This document shows, in pieces, positions 35,063 through 43,895 of a DNA stretch of 50,009 bases (the first letter of the stretch is position 1; the number at the start of each line of letters is the position of its first letter). A program made the position numbers and the translations under genes. The notes beneath the pieces were generated by a model. The model was not told the DNA's origin and searched no databases. It worked only from the letters and a program-made list of their open reading frames with translations. Source of the DNA: Apibacter muscae (GTDB taxonomy: Bacteria; Bacteroidota; Bacteroidia; Flavobacteriales; Weeksellaceae); the NCBI RefSeq assembly GCF_007845635.1, contig NZ_SELG01000022.1:1-50009 (forward strand), written 5' to 3'.

Positions 35063-37267
35063 TTAAAATTTATATCCTACAGATAATCTCCAGTTTCTTG
35101 GAGCTTCTGCTTGGTAATAATAATAGGATGCAAAGCTTGAACCTGAATACAAGTATCTGTTAAATACGTTAAATACATTTAAATTTAATTTCATATTAGA
35201 ATGTTCCCATGAGATACCTGCATCAAACTTTAAATAATCATTCATTGGGATTTGTCCTTCTCCTCCCCAGCTCCACGAGCTTCTATCTCCTAAATAAGTA
35301 CCTCCAAACGTAAAGCCAACTCCTTTCAAAGAGCCTTGGTTGATTGTATAATTCAACCAAGCATTGGCCGTATGTTTAGCATAACCTGCAATTCTTGAGC
35401 CTTTAGGATATTCCGGCGTATTTGATTCAATGACTTTATTTTCTGTGAATGCATAGTTAACAATTATATTAAATCCTTTAAAAATTTCTCCTTTTAAATC
35501 GAACTCTATACCTTCAGCTCTTGTTTTTCCTAATACAATTGAATATTTTTCGTTGGGATCACTTAACGGATCTGCAGTAAGCTCATCTTTCTTAATGATC
35601 TTATATAAGGACAATACAGTATTCCACTTTCCGTTGAACCAATCTTTTTTTAATCCTAGTTCCATATTATTTCCTGTGACAGGCTTAGGATGCTTACCCG
35701 ATCTTAAAAATCCTGCTTGGGGTACAAATGATTGGTCATATAAAGCATATACTGACAAGTTTTCATTAATAGAATAACTTAAACCTAACCTTGGAGTAAA
35801 CTTTTTTGCATTTTTTTCGACCCCATAATCGTTTTGTTTTACATCTGTATATCTGCCAGCGATAGTAAGTCTAAGATTATCATCAAAAAAACCTAATACA
35901 TCTTGCAAATAGATTCCTGAATAATTTTGTTCAATTGTCCCAGCAGGATTTGCTCTTGTAACTAGGGGTACAGATGTATTAAAGACAGGATAACCGTTAC
36001 TTGGATATTGATAGTTTAAAGAATTTGTATTAAAAGGATGTTCTTCGGTATCTAAATCTTGCCATTGATTCCAATCTGCCATGTATTTTTTACTTCCTAA
36101 GTCCAAACCTGCAAGAATTTTATGTGAAATCACCCCTGTTTTCATATTTCCATTCAAGTACACTTGACCAAATTTCATAATATTACTAGATTGTGACAAG
36201 GTTACTCTTCGAATCATGGTTCCATCAGGATTAAAGGATGATGGCCAGAGACTACTCCCCATGGTATATTCATTTAAATAAGTTAACTGAGCAGTCAATT
36301 TCCAATAAGGATTTATTATATGTTGTAAATTAATATTAAACAAATGACTATCTATATTGGTCGGTGCTAGCCCAGGGTCAGACAAGGTGTAATCTACAGG
36401 CTTTGTACCATAACCTTCATAGGAAAATACATAAGCTGAACCAATATTAGACATTTTTGCTTTTTGATATATATATTCTGCTGTTATAGTAGTTTGGTCT
36501 GTAAGATTTATTTTAATGGATGGATTCATAACATATCTATCGTTAAATTCATATTTTCTAAAACTATTCTTATTCTGCCCCATAAGATTTAAACGTATGG
36601 ATATCTTATCGTTAATCTTAGAATCTAGATCTACTTCTGCCCTGTATAAATCAAAACTACCAAGTGTAAACCGTGCGTATCCATTAAGTTCTTTTCCGGT
36701 AGGTTTTTTTGTAATTATATTGTATATACCGCTAGGTTCACCATTAGACATTAAAAATCCTGCTGGACCTTTAACAAATTCAATTCGATCAACATAACTC
36801 ATATCTTCACTTAACGGGCCCCAATTCGAGGTTATATTTACACCATTTAAAAATGCAGATGCTCGAGATCCTCTCATATTTACATGTGTATATTGATCTG
36901 CCCAATGTTCCAATCTCTGTGTACCGGCAACATTTCTTAAAACCCCATCACTTAGAGTTGTCACTTGTTGATCTTCTAAGGCTGCATTGGAAATTATATT
37001 TATATTTTGTGGAATTTTAATTATCTCTTCGTCTAACCTAAGTGAGGAGGAGATATTTTTATTCAAATATTTTTTTTTAGCACTACCTATTACTATAACT
37101 CCCTGTAAACTATCCCTTGAATTATTGATTGATCCATGATTTAGGATTATGGTATCTTTGGGTATAGAATCTATTTCTACGAATCGAGGTTGAATGGAAT
37201 CTAATTTTTGTGATTGTGATAGTAAACTACCTAAAAAAAAAGGTAAAAAAAGTAATTTATGCGTCAT
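35063..37267 (-). CDS. TonB-dependent siderophore receptor
   Basis: 734 residues. A signal peptide (MTHKLLFLPFFLGSLLSQSQ) is followed by an N-terminal segment of about 90 residues and a plug domain (about 75-210: QNINIISNAALEDQQVTTLS, then VKGPAGFLMSNGEPSGIYNI). A 22-strand-type barrel follows, closing with the terminal aromatic strand RNWRLSVGYKF. The plug wording fits the FhuE/FoxA/FpvA class that takes up ferric hydroxamates or similar; the exact ligand cannot be read. No carboxypeptidase-like N-terminal domain is seen, so it is not a SusC type. It is paired with the PepSY gene. Iron control is suggested by the dyad directly upstream of its promoter. Confidence 0.92.
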   Translation of the reverse strand: MTHKLLFLPFFLGSLLSQSQKLDSIQPRFVEIDSIPKDTIILNHGSINNSRDSLQGVIVIGSAKKKYLNKNISSSLRLDEEIIKIPQNINIISNAALEDQQVTTLSDGVLRNVAGTQRLEHWADQYTHVNMRGSRASAFLNGVNITSNWGPLSEDMSYVDRIEFVKGPAGFLMSNGEPSGIYNIITKKPTGKELNGYARFTLGSFDLYRAEVDLDSKINDKISIRLNLMGQNKNSFRKYEFNDRYVMNPSIKINLTDQTTITAEYIYQKAKMSNIGSAYVFSYEGYGTKPVDYTLSDPGLAPTNIDSHLFNINLQHIINPYWKLTAQLTYLNEYTMGSSLWPSSFNPDGTMIRRVTLSQSSNIMKFGQVYLNGNMKTGVISHKILAGLDLGSKKYMADWNQWQDLDTEEHPFNTNSLNYQYPSNGYPVFNTSVPLVTRANPAGTIEQNYSGIYLQDVLGFFDDNLRLTIAGRYTDVKQNDYGVEKNAKKFTPRLGLSYSINENLSVYALYDQSFVPQAGFLRSGKHPKPVTGNNMELGLKKDWFNGKWNTVLSLYKIIKKDELTADPLSDPNEKYSIVLGKTRAEGIEFDLKGEIFKGFNIIVNYAFTENKVIESNTPEYPKGSRIAGYAKHTANAWLNYTINQGSLKGVGFTFGGTYLGDRSSWSWGGEGQIPMNDYLKFDAGISWEHSNMKLNLNVFNVFNRYLYSGSSFASYYYYQAEAPRNWRLSVGYKF

Positions 37268-37284
37268 TCTTTAAAAAGTTTGCG

Positions 37285-37292
37285 CAAATATA
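37285..37292 (-). promoter_or_regulatory. Candidate -7 box (TATATTTG) of receptor operon
   Basis: It matches TAnnTTTG on the minus strand, 17 bases before the receptor ATG, and abuts the large dyad on its upstream side. Confidence 0.5.
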
Positions 37293-37331
37293 ATTGATTA
37301 TTTTTATTTAGAATAAATAAAAATAATCAAT
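37293..37331 (-). promoter_or_regulatory. 18-bp perfect dyad, likely iron-responsive operator
   Basis: Arms ATTGATTATTTTTATTTA (37293-37310) and TAAATAAAAATAATCAAT (37314-37331) are exact reverse complements around GAA. The dyad covers the spacer where the -33 element should be. The centre resembles AT-rich Fur-type half sites, and the gene served is a siderophore receptor, so Fur or a similar metal regulator is the best guess. The strand complement also reads as a hairpin, but no T-run follows it, so a terminator is less likely. Confidence 0.55.
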
Positions 37332-37369
37332 ATTGTCATTTTTATTTTTACCATAGGATTTAAAATAAA

Positions 37370-37394
37370 AAACACTCATGAATCATGAGTGTTT
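37370..37394 (-). terminator. Terminator after rplT
   Basis: Stem AAACACTCATGA / TCATGAGTGTTT followed on the minus strand by a TTTTTTATTTT tract, 24 bases beyond the rplT stop. Confidence 0.88.
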
Positions 37395-37417
37395 AAAGAT
37401 AACGAATAATTAATTAT

Positions 37418-37765
37418 TTATTTTTTTACTGAATCTACAATTGCCTTAAAAGCTGCTGGATGATTCATAGCTAAATCAGCCAAAACTTTTCTATTCAATT
37501 CTATATTATTTTGTTTAAGTAAACCTATAAATTTAGAATAGGAAAGTCCATGCTCTCTAGTACCTGCATTAATCCTTTGTATCCATAATGCACGAAAATT
37601 TCTTTTCTTTTGTTTTCTACCTACGTAGGCATATTGCAATGCTTTTTCAACAGCATTCTTGGCAACTGTCCAAACATTTTTTCTACGTCCAAAGTAACCT
37701 TTGGCTAATTTAAGTACTCTTTTTCTTCTAGCTCTTGAAGCTACTGAATTTACTGATCTTGGCAT
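37418..37765 (-). CDS. rplT: 50S ribosomal protein L20
   Basis: 115 residues, full length for L20, opening [20 protein letters not shown] and very basic, with the RNA-binding segment [20 protein letters not shown]. It is essential for early 23S rRNA assembly and in other bacteria represses its own operon. It is last in thrS-infC-rpmI-rplT, 105 bases after rpmI. Confidence 0.97.
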   Translation of the reverse strand: MPRSVNSVASRARRKRVLKLAKGYFGRRKNVWTVAKNAVEKALQYAYVGRKQKKRNFRALWIQRINAGTREHGLSYSKFIGLLKQNNIELNRKVLADLAMNHPAAFKAIVDSVKK

Positions 37766-37870
37766 ATTTTTGTGTTTTTTTAAAATAGGCGGAAAAATTT
37801 CTCTTAGTGCTCTATTTTAGGGTTAAACTAATTTTAAATTAAACCAAATATTTAGTTTATACTAAATATT

Positions 37871-38068
37871 TTATTTTAGCAATAATTGTCTTTTTACGCT
37901 TGGTTCATCAACACTAGCTACTAATGCTGTTTGGGTTAAATTACGCTTTTGTTTAGTAGCCTTTTTGGTTAATATATGACTTTTAAACGCATGCTTTCTT
38001 TTAATTTTACCGCTCCCAGTAATTGAAAAACGCTTTTTTGCGCCTGACTTTGTTTTTAATTTTGGCAT
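37871..38068 (-). CDS. rpmI: 50S ribosomal protein L35
   Basis: 65 residues, opening [20 protein letters not shown], the standard length and start of L35. It sits 94 bases after infC in the conserved translation operon. Nothing unusual. Confidence 0.97.
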   Translation of the reverse strand: MPKLKTKSGAKKRFSITGSGKIKRKHAFKSHILTKKATKQKRNLTQTALVASVDEPSVKRQLLLK

Positions 38069-38162
38069 TTTTTTTATATTTATGTCGTTATCTTTTGTAT
38101 TTAAAAATTTATTTAATTCTCTTGAATCAATGAATGATCGTTGAGTTTATAATTAAAAAATT

Positions 38163-38717
38163 TTATTTTTTAGGAGCCATCATCATTATCATTCTTTTAC
38201 CTTCTAATTTAGGCATTTGCTCAACTTTCCCCCATTCTTCCAACTCTTGAGCTAATTTTAATAACAATATTTGCCCTTGATCTTTAAATATAATGGATCT
38301 TCCTTTAAAGAAAACATATGCTTTTAACTTAGATCCTTCTTCTAAAAATTTTTGTGCATGCTTCTTTTTAAATTCATAATCATGCTCATCGGTCTGAGGT
38401 CCGAATCTTATTTCTTTTACAACTACCTTGGTTTGTTTAGATTTTAGTTCTTTTTGTTTCTTTTTTTGTTCATAAAGAAACTTTTTATAGTCTACTACTC
38501 TACAAACGGGTGGAGTTGCAGATTCAGTAATCATAACTAAATCTAACTCTAAATCTTCAGATATTCTAAGAGCTTCTTTTAAAGGATAAACTCCTTGCTC
38601 TATATTTTCTCCTACTAATCTAACTTCTGGAACTTCAATAAGCCTATTTATTTTGTGTTCCGGTTCCTGTTTCCTCGGGATATATTTCCCTCTCGAATTA
38701 TTTCTTCTAAGTGCTAT
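38163..38717 (-). CDS. infC: Translation initiation factor IF-3 with non-AUG start
   Basis: The first ATG in frame (38534) would delete the N-terminal domain. Reading upstream, the frame stays open to the thrS stop and encodes the family's N-terminal sequence ([20 protein letters not shown], later [19 protein letters not shown]). The start best fitting relatives is ATA at 38717-38715, giving 184 residues. ATT at 38729-38727, directly after the thrS TAA, is the alternative. The C-terminal domain is complete ([36 protein letters not shown]). IF-3 checks start-codon pairing on the 30S subunit. In other bacteria infC uses a rare start codon so that IF-3 represses its own translation, and the same logic is likely here. 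Confidence 0.92.
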   Translation of the reverse strand: MALRRNNSRGKYIPRKQEPEHKINRLIEVPEVRLVGENIEQGVYPLKEALRISEDLELDLVMITESATPPVCRVVDYKKFLYEQKKKQKELKSKQTKVVVKEIRFGPQTDEHDYEFKKKHAQKFLEEGSKLKAYVFFKGRSIIFKDQGQILLLKLAQELEEWGKVEQMPKLEGKRMIMMMAPKK

Positions 38718-38729
38718 GGTATATAAAAT

Positions 38730-40652
38730 TTAAGGTTTACTCGTTTCTTTTTTTATGAATGATAAAGCGTCTTCAAGGGAAAATGAACCTAAATCTTCTC
38801 CACCTCTTTTACGAATAGAAAGGGTATTAGATTCTGCCTCTTTATCTCCTACAATAAACATATAAGGGATTTTATTCATTTCAGCATCCCGTATCTTTTT
38901 ACCAGTCTTTTCGTTACGCTCATCAAGACGACCACAAATATCTGAATTTTCCATTAATTTCAAAACTTTTTTTGCATAATCTATATGTTTCTCACTAATG
39001 GGTAAAAGAATGAATGGTTCTGGACTTAACCAAAGAGGTAACTCTCCTCCGGTATGTTCAAGCAAAATTGCTACAAATCTCTCCAAGGAACCAAATGGCG
39101 CTCTATGGATCATCACAGGTCTATGCTTTTCATTGTCAGAACCTATATAATGCAAATCAAACCTTTCCGGTAAATTGTAATCTACTTGTATCGTTCCCAA
39201 TTGCCAACTTCTACCTAAAGCATCTTTTACCATAAAATCCAGTTTAGGTCCATAAAAGGCAGCCTCTCCATATTCAATAACCGTAGGAAGCCCCTTCTCC
39301 AGTGCTGCTTTTTTAATAGCACTTTCTGCTTTCTCCCAATTCTCATCAGAGCCTATGTATTTGCTATGATTGTCTTTATCTCTTAAAGATACTTGTGCAG
39401 TAAAATCACTAAAGCCCAAGGACTTAAATGTATACAATACCAAATCAATTACATTTTCAAATTCTCCGATTAGTTGATCCGGGGTACAAAATATATGAGC
39501 ATCGTCTTGGGTGAAACCTCTTACACGAGTCAATCCGTGTAATTCTCCACTTTGTTCATATCTATAAACAGTTCCAAATTCAGCAAATCTCTTAGGTAAA
39601 TCTTTGTATGACCAAGGTGCTGAACGGTAAATCTCACAATGGTGAGGACAATTCATAGGTTTTAATAAAAACTCTTCACCTTCGTTAGGGGTTTTTATCG
39701 GTTGAAAACTATCTGCTCCGTATTTTTCATAATGCCCGCTTGTAACATATAAATCTTTATGTCCTATATGCGGAGTTGCTACTATTTCATAGCCTGCCTT
39801 TTGTTGTGCAGCACCTAAAAAATCAATGAGTTTTTGTCTCAACTTTGCTCCTTTTGGTAACCACAAAGGTAAGCCAGCTCCTACTCTCTCAGAAAAGGTA
39901 AATAATTGCAATTCTTTTCCTAACTTTCTATGATCTCTTTTTTTAGCTTCTTCTATTCTTTCTAAATATTCTATAAGCTCTTTCTGTTTAGGAAAGGTAA
40001 TTCCATACACACGTACCAACTGTTTATTTTTTTCATTGCCTCTCCAATAAGCCCCTGCTGCATTTAGAATTTTTACTGCTTTTACAATTCCGGTAGATGG
40101 TATATGCCCTCCTCTACATAAATCTGTAAAGTTGTCGTGTGTAACGAAAGTTATAGAACCATCTTCAAGATTAGCTATAAGTTCTTCTTTAAATTCATTC
40201 CCTTTGAATTTCTCCAACGCTTCCTTTTTAGATACAGGATATAGCCTAAAGGTTGAGTTTTTCTTAGCATTTTCTAGTATTTTCTTTTCAATTTTTTCAA
40301 AATCTTTTTCAGAAAATACTTGATCTCCAAAATCTACATCGTAGTAAAATCCACTTTCAATGGCAGGACCAATAGTCAATTTTGCATTGGGATAATATTC
40401 TAGGATTGCTTGTGCTAGTAAGTGAGCAGAAGAATGCCAAAAGGCTTTTTTTCCAAAATCGTCGTTCCATGTTAAAATTTGCACCGTTGAATCTTCTGTT
40501 ATAGGAGTGGTAACTTCTACTTGTTTACCATTTACTAATGCAGAAATTGTATTACGTGCTAAACCTTCTGAAATACTTTTAGCCACGTCTAACGGTGTAA
40601 TGGAACTTTGAAATTCCTTTACACTTCCATCAGGAAGAGTAATTTTTATCAT
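38730..40652 (-). CDS. thrS: Threonyl-tRNA synthetase
   Basis: 640 residues from the ATG at 40652 ([20 protein letters not shown]), 11 codons inside the longest frame and in line with the family. It has a TGS domain (1-62), an editing domain with [11 protein letters not shown] and the [20 protein letters not shown] segment, then a class II catalytic core with [19 protein letters not shown] and [11 protein letters not shown] (zinc and active-site residues present), and an anticodon-binding domain from about 540. It is first in thrS-infC-rpmI-rplT. Confidence 0.96.
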   Translation of the reverse strand: MIKITLPDGSVKEFQSSITPLDVAKSISEGLARNTISALVNGKQVEVTTPITEDSTVQILTWNDDFGKKAFWHSSAHLLAQAILEYYPNAKLTIGPAIESGFYYDVDFGDQVFSEKDFEKIEKKILENAKKNSTFRLYPVSKKEALEKFKGNEFKEELIANLEDGSITFVTHDNFTDLCRGGHIPSTGIVKAVKILNAAGAYWRGNEKNKQLVRVYGITFPKQKELIEYLERIEEAKKRDHRKLGKELQLFTFSERVGAGLPLWLPKGAKLRQKLIDFLGAAQQKAGYEIVATPHIGHKDLYVTSGHYEKYGADSFQPIKTPNEGEEFLLKPMNCPHHCEIYRSAPWSYKDLPKRFAEFGTVYRYEQSGELHGLTRVRGFTQDDAHIFCTPDQLIGEFENVIDLVLYTFKSLGFSDFTAQVSLRDKDNHSKYIGSDENWEKAESAIKKAALEKGLPTVIEYGEAAFYGPKLDFMVKDALGRSWQLGTIQVDYNLPERFDLHYIGSDNEKHRPVMIHRAPFGSLERFVAILLEHTGGELPLWLSPEPFILLPISEKHIDYAKKVLKLMENSDICGRLDERNEKTGKKIRDAEMNKIPYMFIVGDKEAESNTLSIRKRGGEDLGSFSLEDALSFIKKETSKP

Positions 40653-40682
40653 TCTTCTTTTAAATTTAGTTTGTATAATACA

Positions 40683-40690
40683 CAAAGGTA
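40683..40690 (-). promoter_or_regulatory. Candidate -7 box (TACCTTTG) of thrS operon
   Basis: It matches TAnnTTTG, 30 bases before the chosen thrS ATG. The short leader leaves no room for a T-box or similar leader control. No clear -33. Confidence 0.45.
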
Positions 40691-40760
40691 CAATAAATTC
40701 CTTTTTTATTGAATGAATTGTAATTGGAATTATTCATCGCTATTTTTTATCATTTAAATA

Positions 40761-41192
40761 TCACGATTTTAATGATCTGTTGACAAAAAAGTTAATGGCC
40801 TCGTCGTACCCTGCTAGTCCTTTGCCTTTAATCTGTTGCAAACAAGCTTCTTGGATTACTGAAATCCTTCGAAAGGGTTCTCTGTTTTCAATATCAGAAA
40901 TGTGAACTTCTATGGCGGGGGTAGTCACAGATTTCAAAGCATCGTAAATAGCATAAGAATAATGGGTAAAAGCCCCGGGGTTGATCACAATCCCTTTATA
41001 ATGAAATCCTACTTCATGAATTTTATCTATAATTGCACCTTCGTGATTGCTTTGAAAATATTCGAGTTCTACAGAGGTAAAATCAGTTTTTAGTTGTTGA
41101 AAATAATCTTCAAAAGTTTGAGACCCATAGATCTCTGGTTCTCTTTTTCCTAATAAATTAAGATTAGGACCATTTATTATTAATATTTGCAT
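40761..41192 (-). CDS. aroQ: 3-dehydroquinate dehydratase, type II
   Basis: 143 residues, the usual length. It converts 3-dehydroquinate to 3-dehydroshikimate in the shikimate pathway. Visible motifs are NGPNLNLLGKREPEIYG (active-site Asn/Arg and lid with Tyr), NPGAFTHYSYAIYDAL and EVHISDIENREPFRR (His and the phosphate-mimic pocket). It stands alone between the thrS operon and tRNA-Leu. Confidence 0.95.
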   Translation of the reverse strand: MQILIINGPNLNLLGKREPEIYGSQTFEDYFQQLKTDFTSVELEYFQSNHEGAIIDKIHEVGFHYKGIVINPGAFTHYSYAIYDALKSVTTPAIEVHISDIENREPFRRISVIQEACLQQIKGKGLAGYDEAINFFVNRSLKS

Positions 41193-41255
41193 TTTATTAT
41201 TTTTTACTAATTTATAAAAAGATTAGTTGTATATATTTTTTAAAGAAAAAATTTT

Positions 41256-41263
41256 TATATTTG
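41256..41263 (+). promoter_or_regulatory. Candidate -7 box (TATATTTG) for tRNA-Leu
   Basis: It matches TAnnTTTG, 17 bases before the mature 5' end of the tRNA. Spacing to the nearest upstream TTG is too long for a good -33. Confidence 0.45.
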
Positions 41264-41280
41264 CAACTTCTTACCCAGAA

Positions 41281-41364
41281 GCCCAGATGGCGGAATTGGT
41301 AGACGCGCTGGATTCAAAATCCAGTGATAGCAATATCGTGCGGGTTCGATTCCCGCTCTGGGTA
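41281..41364 (+). tRNA. tRNA-Leu (anticodon CAA)
   Basis: An 84-base type II tRNA. Acceptor GCCCAGA pairs with TCTGGGT (a G-U at the end), discriminator A. D-arm GCGGAATTGGTAGACGCGC, anticodon stem-loop CTGGATTCAAAATCCAG with anticodon CAA, a long variable arm (TGATAGCAATATCG) and a T-arm GCGGGTTCGATTCCCGC. CCA is not encoded. The accessory region begins right after it. Confidence 0.96.
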
Positions 41365-41370
41365 CTTTAA

Positions 41371-41405
41371 AAAAGACTTAAATAATTATTTAAGTCTTTT
41401 TCTTT
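41371..41405 (+). terminator. Terminator after tRNA-Leu
   Basis: Palindrome AAAAGACTTAAATAA / TTATTTAAGTCTTTT followed by TCTTTTT, 7 bases after the tRNA. Confidence 0.88.
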
Positions 41406-41514
41406 TTATAGTGCGCCAACAATACGCCGAATATAATCTAAAAAATTATAGATTTCTACTATCTACATCATCTAAATTACAATACATTTTAATTTATACA
41501 ATCAATAGATAATA

Positions 41515-41544
41515 AAAACGTCCTTATAAATCAAAGGACGTTTT
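41515..41544 (-). terminator. Terminator after XRE gene 41613-42011
   Basis: Stem AAAACGTCCTT / AAGGACGTTTT with an eight-base loop, ending in T-rich sequence on the minus strand. About 70 bases lie between it and the gene's stop. Confidence 0.75.
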
Positions 41545-41612
41545 ATATACTTTACTCTTTTACTTGAAAACTTAATTTTAATAGAAATTAAATCTTATTT
41601 AAAATACCAAAT

Positions 41613-42011
41613 TTATTTAAGAAATTTTTCTAATAACGCGTTTTTTTCTTTTAACATTCTTTCATAGAGCGCTTCTTTTTCATTATAAAGCTCTATAATC
41701 TTCTCAATGGGATTGAATGCACAATCAGTATAAGTTGAGTACATAAAACCATGGGTGTTATTAAACGTATTAGAAATAAAACTAACAGTAGTTTCATCAT
41801 TGAAGTTTTTAATTGCTTCTACAGGTAGATTCAAAAACTTAGCTATTTTTTCTAATGTTTCTTCCTCAATTATTTCTTTATTTTCTAATTTAGATACACC
41901 TGCTTGAGTAATATTTAAATCAATAGCTAGAGATTCTTGTTTAATTCCTAACATTTCACGAAGCCTTTTTATGTTTCTTCCTTGATGTACTTTTTTAGGT
42001 GCTGTATCCAT
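41613..42011 (-). CDS. XRE-family regulator with coiled-coil tail
   Basis: 132 residues. Helix-turn-helix at about 12-68 (IKRLREMLGIKQESLAIDLN, then GVSKLENKEIIEEETLEKIA). A charged helix follows at 100-132 (IIELYNEKEALYERMLKEKN), a likely dimerisation coiled coil. A minus-strand -7 box TATCTTTG is at 42041-42034. The C-terminal coding end is repeated as a degenerate fragment at 43616-43750 on the other strand, so the region has lost a paralogue. It is divergent from the small gene at 42153. The target is unknown. Confidence 0.85.
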   Translation of the reverse strand: MDTAPKKVHQGRNIKRLREMLGIKQESLAIDLNITQAGVSKLENKEIIEEETLEKIAKFLNLPVEAIKNFNDETTVSFISNTFNNTHGFMYSTYTDCAFNPIEKIIELYNEKEALYERMLKEKNALLEKFLK

Positions 42012-42033
42012 ATTTTATACTTTTACTCATTTA

Positions 42034-42041
42034 CAAAGATA
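42034..42041 (-). promoter_or_regulatory. Candidate -7 box (TATCTTTG) for the XRE gene
   Basis: It matches TAnnTTTG on the minus strand, 22 bases before the ATG at 42011. The -33 position holds no TTTG. Confidence 0.4.
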
Positions 42042-42152
42042 TAAAATAACTAATTGAAAATAATTTATTCCTTTTTAATTATTATACATACCTATATGTT
42101 ATTAATTATCAAATAGGTATTTACTTATTTAGCTCACTTTAAAAAAGTAACT

Positions 42153-42353
42153 ATGACTATTGAACAAATAAGAAAAAAATTAGAAGTTGGGGATTATATT
42201 TTAGCAAGTAAGATGTTAAAAATTACACCCGAGAATGCTAGAATCCGATTTGCGAGAAATAAAGAAGATGTAAAATCGGTTATATTACTTATCATAAATA
42301 ATAGAGAAAAGTTAATTGAGAATTTTCACAAGTCTTTGAATTCTAAAAATTAA
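42153..42353 (+). CDS. Small unknown protein divergent from XRE gene
   Basis: 66 residues, basic and helical, opening MTIEQIRKKLEVGDYILASK and continuing ITPENARIRFARNKEDVKSV. The centre (VGDYILASKMLKITPENARI) looks like a short DNA-reading helix pair, like small excisionase-like or plasmid control proteins. No family is recognised. The divergent pairing with an XRE regulator 141 bases away suggests joint control. Confidence 0.55.
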   Translation: MTIEQIRKKLEVGDYILASKMLKITPENARIRFARNKEDVKSVILLIINNREKLIENFHKSLNSKN

Positions 42354-42361
42354 TATATGAA

Positions 42362-42733
42362 TTACTTTAAAACACCTATTTTTATAGCCTCTTGTAATTC
42401 TGCAATGCTTAAGTCTTTTAATTCAGGCTCTTGGATCGTTTTTTGTAGAAATAGGCTTTTAGCTTTGTTGAATATAACTTTGAATATTGCATTTAAGGTG
42501 TATGCTTCTGGATAAAATCTTTCATCAAAATTAAAGTCGTTACTTACAGAAATATTAAATTCTTTTATAAAATGTATTAAAAAATCATCTACATCATCTC
42601 CAACTAATCCAAAATCTTTGTGCAGTTTCATATCAGGGGTAAAAACTAACCTCTTGTCCCATTTAGATAATAATTCTTTTTCTAAGAAAATTTGTAGTTT
42701 GTTATCAATCATATATAAATATTTTTTTACCAA
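42362..42733 (-). CDS. DUF1493-like protein, likely immunity
   Basis: 123 residues. The segment LHKDFGLVGDDVDDFLIHFI followed by KEFNISVSNDFNFDERFYPE matches the DUF1493 pattern (an acidic, acyl-carrier-like helical fold). No signal or membrane segment. The first M may be later (MIDNKLQIFL, about 8 codons in). Its start overlaps the end of the broken toxin gene at 42727 by 7 bases, as in toxin-immunity pairs. I infer an immunity role. The toxin it would neutralise is now frameshifted, so this may be an orphan. Confidence 0.68.
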   Translation of the reverse strand: MVKKYLYMIDNKLQIFLEKELLSKWDKRLVFTPDMKLHKDFGLVGDDVDDFLIHFIKEFNISVSNDFNFDERFYPEAYTLNAIFKVIFNKAKSLFLQKTIQEPELKDLSIAELQEAIKIGVLK

Positions 42734-43296
42734 TAACCACTAGCACCACCACCAAAACCATGAAAAGTTACTTTATTATTTTTCTTATCAACTTCATATA
42801 CTTCAATTAGTAGTTGTATTACATCAATGGCTAATAAAGCCCAACCAGCATAAGTAACAAGACGTCCTAACCCTCTCCCTAAATTACTAGTTGATGAAAT
42901 TACTTTAGTTTTTAAATTAATAGTATAAAATTTAAATGGCATTTCATAGGGTAATGCTTTTGATAGATATTTAGAAGCAATTGAAGTTCCTTTAGCTGAA
43001 CCTTGCATAACAAATCGTTTTTTTATTATAGGACGCCCTAAATAAATCAAACCTCCTCCTATAACTGATTTTCTGTAACTATGATTAGTAATTGTTTCTT
43101 TAATATTTATTTTACCTATATAAAATGATATGGGTTTGAATTATTATTATAACTTGTAAAAACATTTGTCAGATTAGCCTTTAATGAATTATTTATCTGA
43201 ACATTATTTTTTATAACTAATGCCTAATTCGCTACTTTTTCTAGCCTTTTCTATAATATTTAATATATCATAGTCTGATAGATCATTATGTCCCAT
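42727..43296 (-). pseudogene. Frameshifted toxin-like gene
   Basis: Three minus-strand frames join into one protein. Frame one starts at ATG 43296 (MGHNDLSDYDILNIIEKARK, then SSELGISYKK). Frame two reads QINNSLKANLTNVFTSYNNN to about 43120. Frame three runs from about 43140 to the stop at 42727 (IGGGLIYLGRPIIKKRFVMQ, later GRGLGRLVTYAGWALLAIDV). Shifts lie in an A6 run near 43220 and near 43120-43128. The third part has a hydrophobic helix near its end and a Gly-rich tail. The last segment alone (42727-43050) is open but would lack the N terminus. The overlap with a DUF1493-like gene suggests a toxin. I do not recognise the domain. Confidence 0.6.
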
Positions 43297-43355
43297 AAAA
43301 TATATTAACAATCAAGCAAATACGAATTCAAATATATATAAAGTTAAATTTTATA

Positions 43356-43472
43356 TCAAATAATAATTTTAACTAATATTTTAATTTTTAATAGCTTTCT
43401 GTTTTTTTTACAATTTTCCGCACTCATATAGTTTTGTACGGTTCTGTAACTACTATTTAATAATTTTGCTAA
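43356..43472 (-). pseudogene. Helix-turn-helix gene remnant
   Basis: The minus strand encodes LAKLLNSSYRTVQNYMSAEN before running into low-complexity sequence and a stop. The pattern is that of the second and third helices of a small HTH regulator. A stop codon directly precedes it, so the N terminus is lost. Confidence 0.45.
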
Positions 43473-43615
43473 TCAAGCCTAAAAAATAATATCTAAAAGA
43501 TTTTTAAGTATCCAATTTAAGCTTATTGATATTAAAATACATTTTAAATAATAGTTAATTGCGGTAATTTGCTGTTATTTTCAGGGTTGCAAATATTTCA
43601 GGCGAAGATTTTTAA

Positions 43616-43750
43616 GACACCTCTATTGGTTTTACTTTCAATTTTAACCCTATAAATAAAATTGTAGAACTCTATAATGAGAAGCAAGAACTCTACGAAC
43701 GAATGCTTCAGGAGAAAAATACATTGATTGAGAAACTACTAAATAAGTAG
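43616..43750 (+). pseudogene. C-terminal remnant of an XRE regulator paralogue
   Basis: The plus strand encodes NPINKIVELYNEKQELYERM then LQEKNTLIEKLLNK and a stop. This closely matches the tail of the intact regulator at 41613-42011 (NPIEKIIELYNEKEALYERM). A stop at 43613-43615 cuts the frame and no HTH remains upstream. Confidence 0.75.
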
Positions 43751-43860
43751 GAAATACTATTATACTTATTTATAGCCTAAAATAGCTAGGATTCACCTTT
43801 TTATATTTTAAGCAAACAAAGATTCGCTATCTAAATATTACCTAAACAATGAAAGAAAAA

Positions 43861-43895
43861 AATCATAAATAATTATTATATAATTATTTATGATT
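43861..43895. repeat. Perfect AT-rich hairpin
   Basis: AATCATAAATAATTA (43861-43875) and TAATTATTTATGATT (43881-43895) are exact reverse complements with a five-base loop. An A7 tract precedes and CTATTTTG follows. It may be an AT-rich terminator for a lost gene, or an operator or replication hairpin. Confidence 0.7.

Noticed and set aside
41281-41364. tRNA-Leu end as a proven attachment site
   Set aside because: I looked for a second copy of the 3' end (GTTCGATTCCCGC) in the following 8.6 kb and saw none, and no integrase is nearby.
41324-41512. Open frame starting inside tRNA-Leu
   Set aside because: It begins in the tRNA variable arm and runs through the terminator hairpin. No protein feature.
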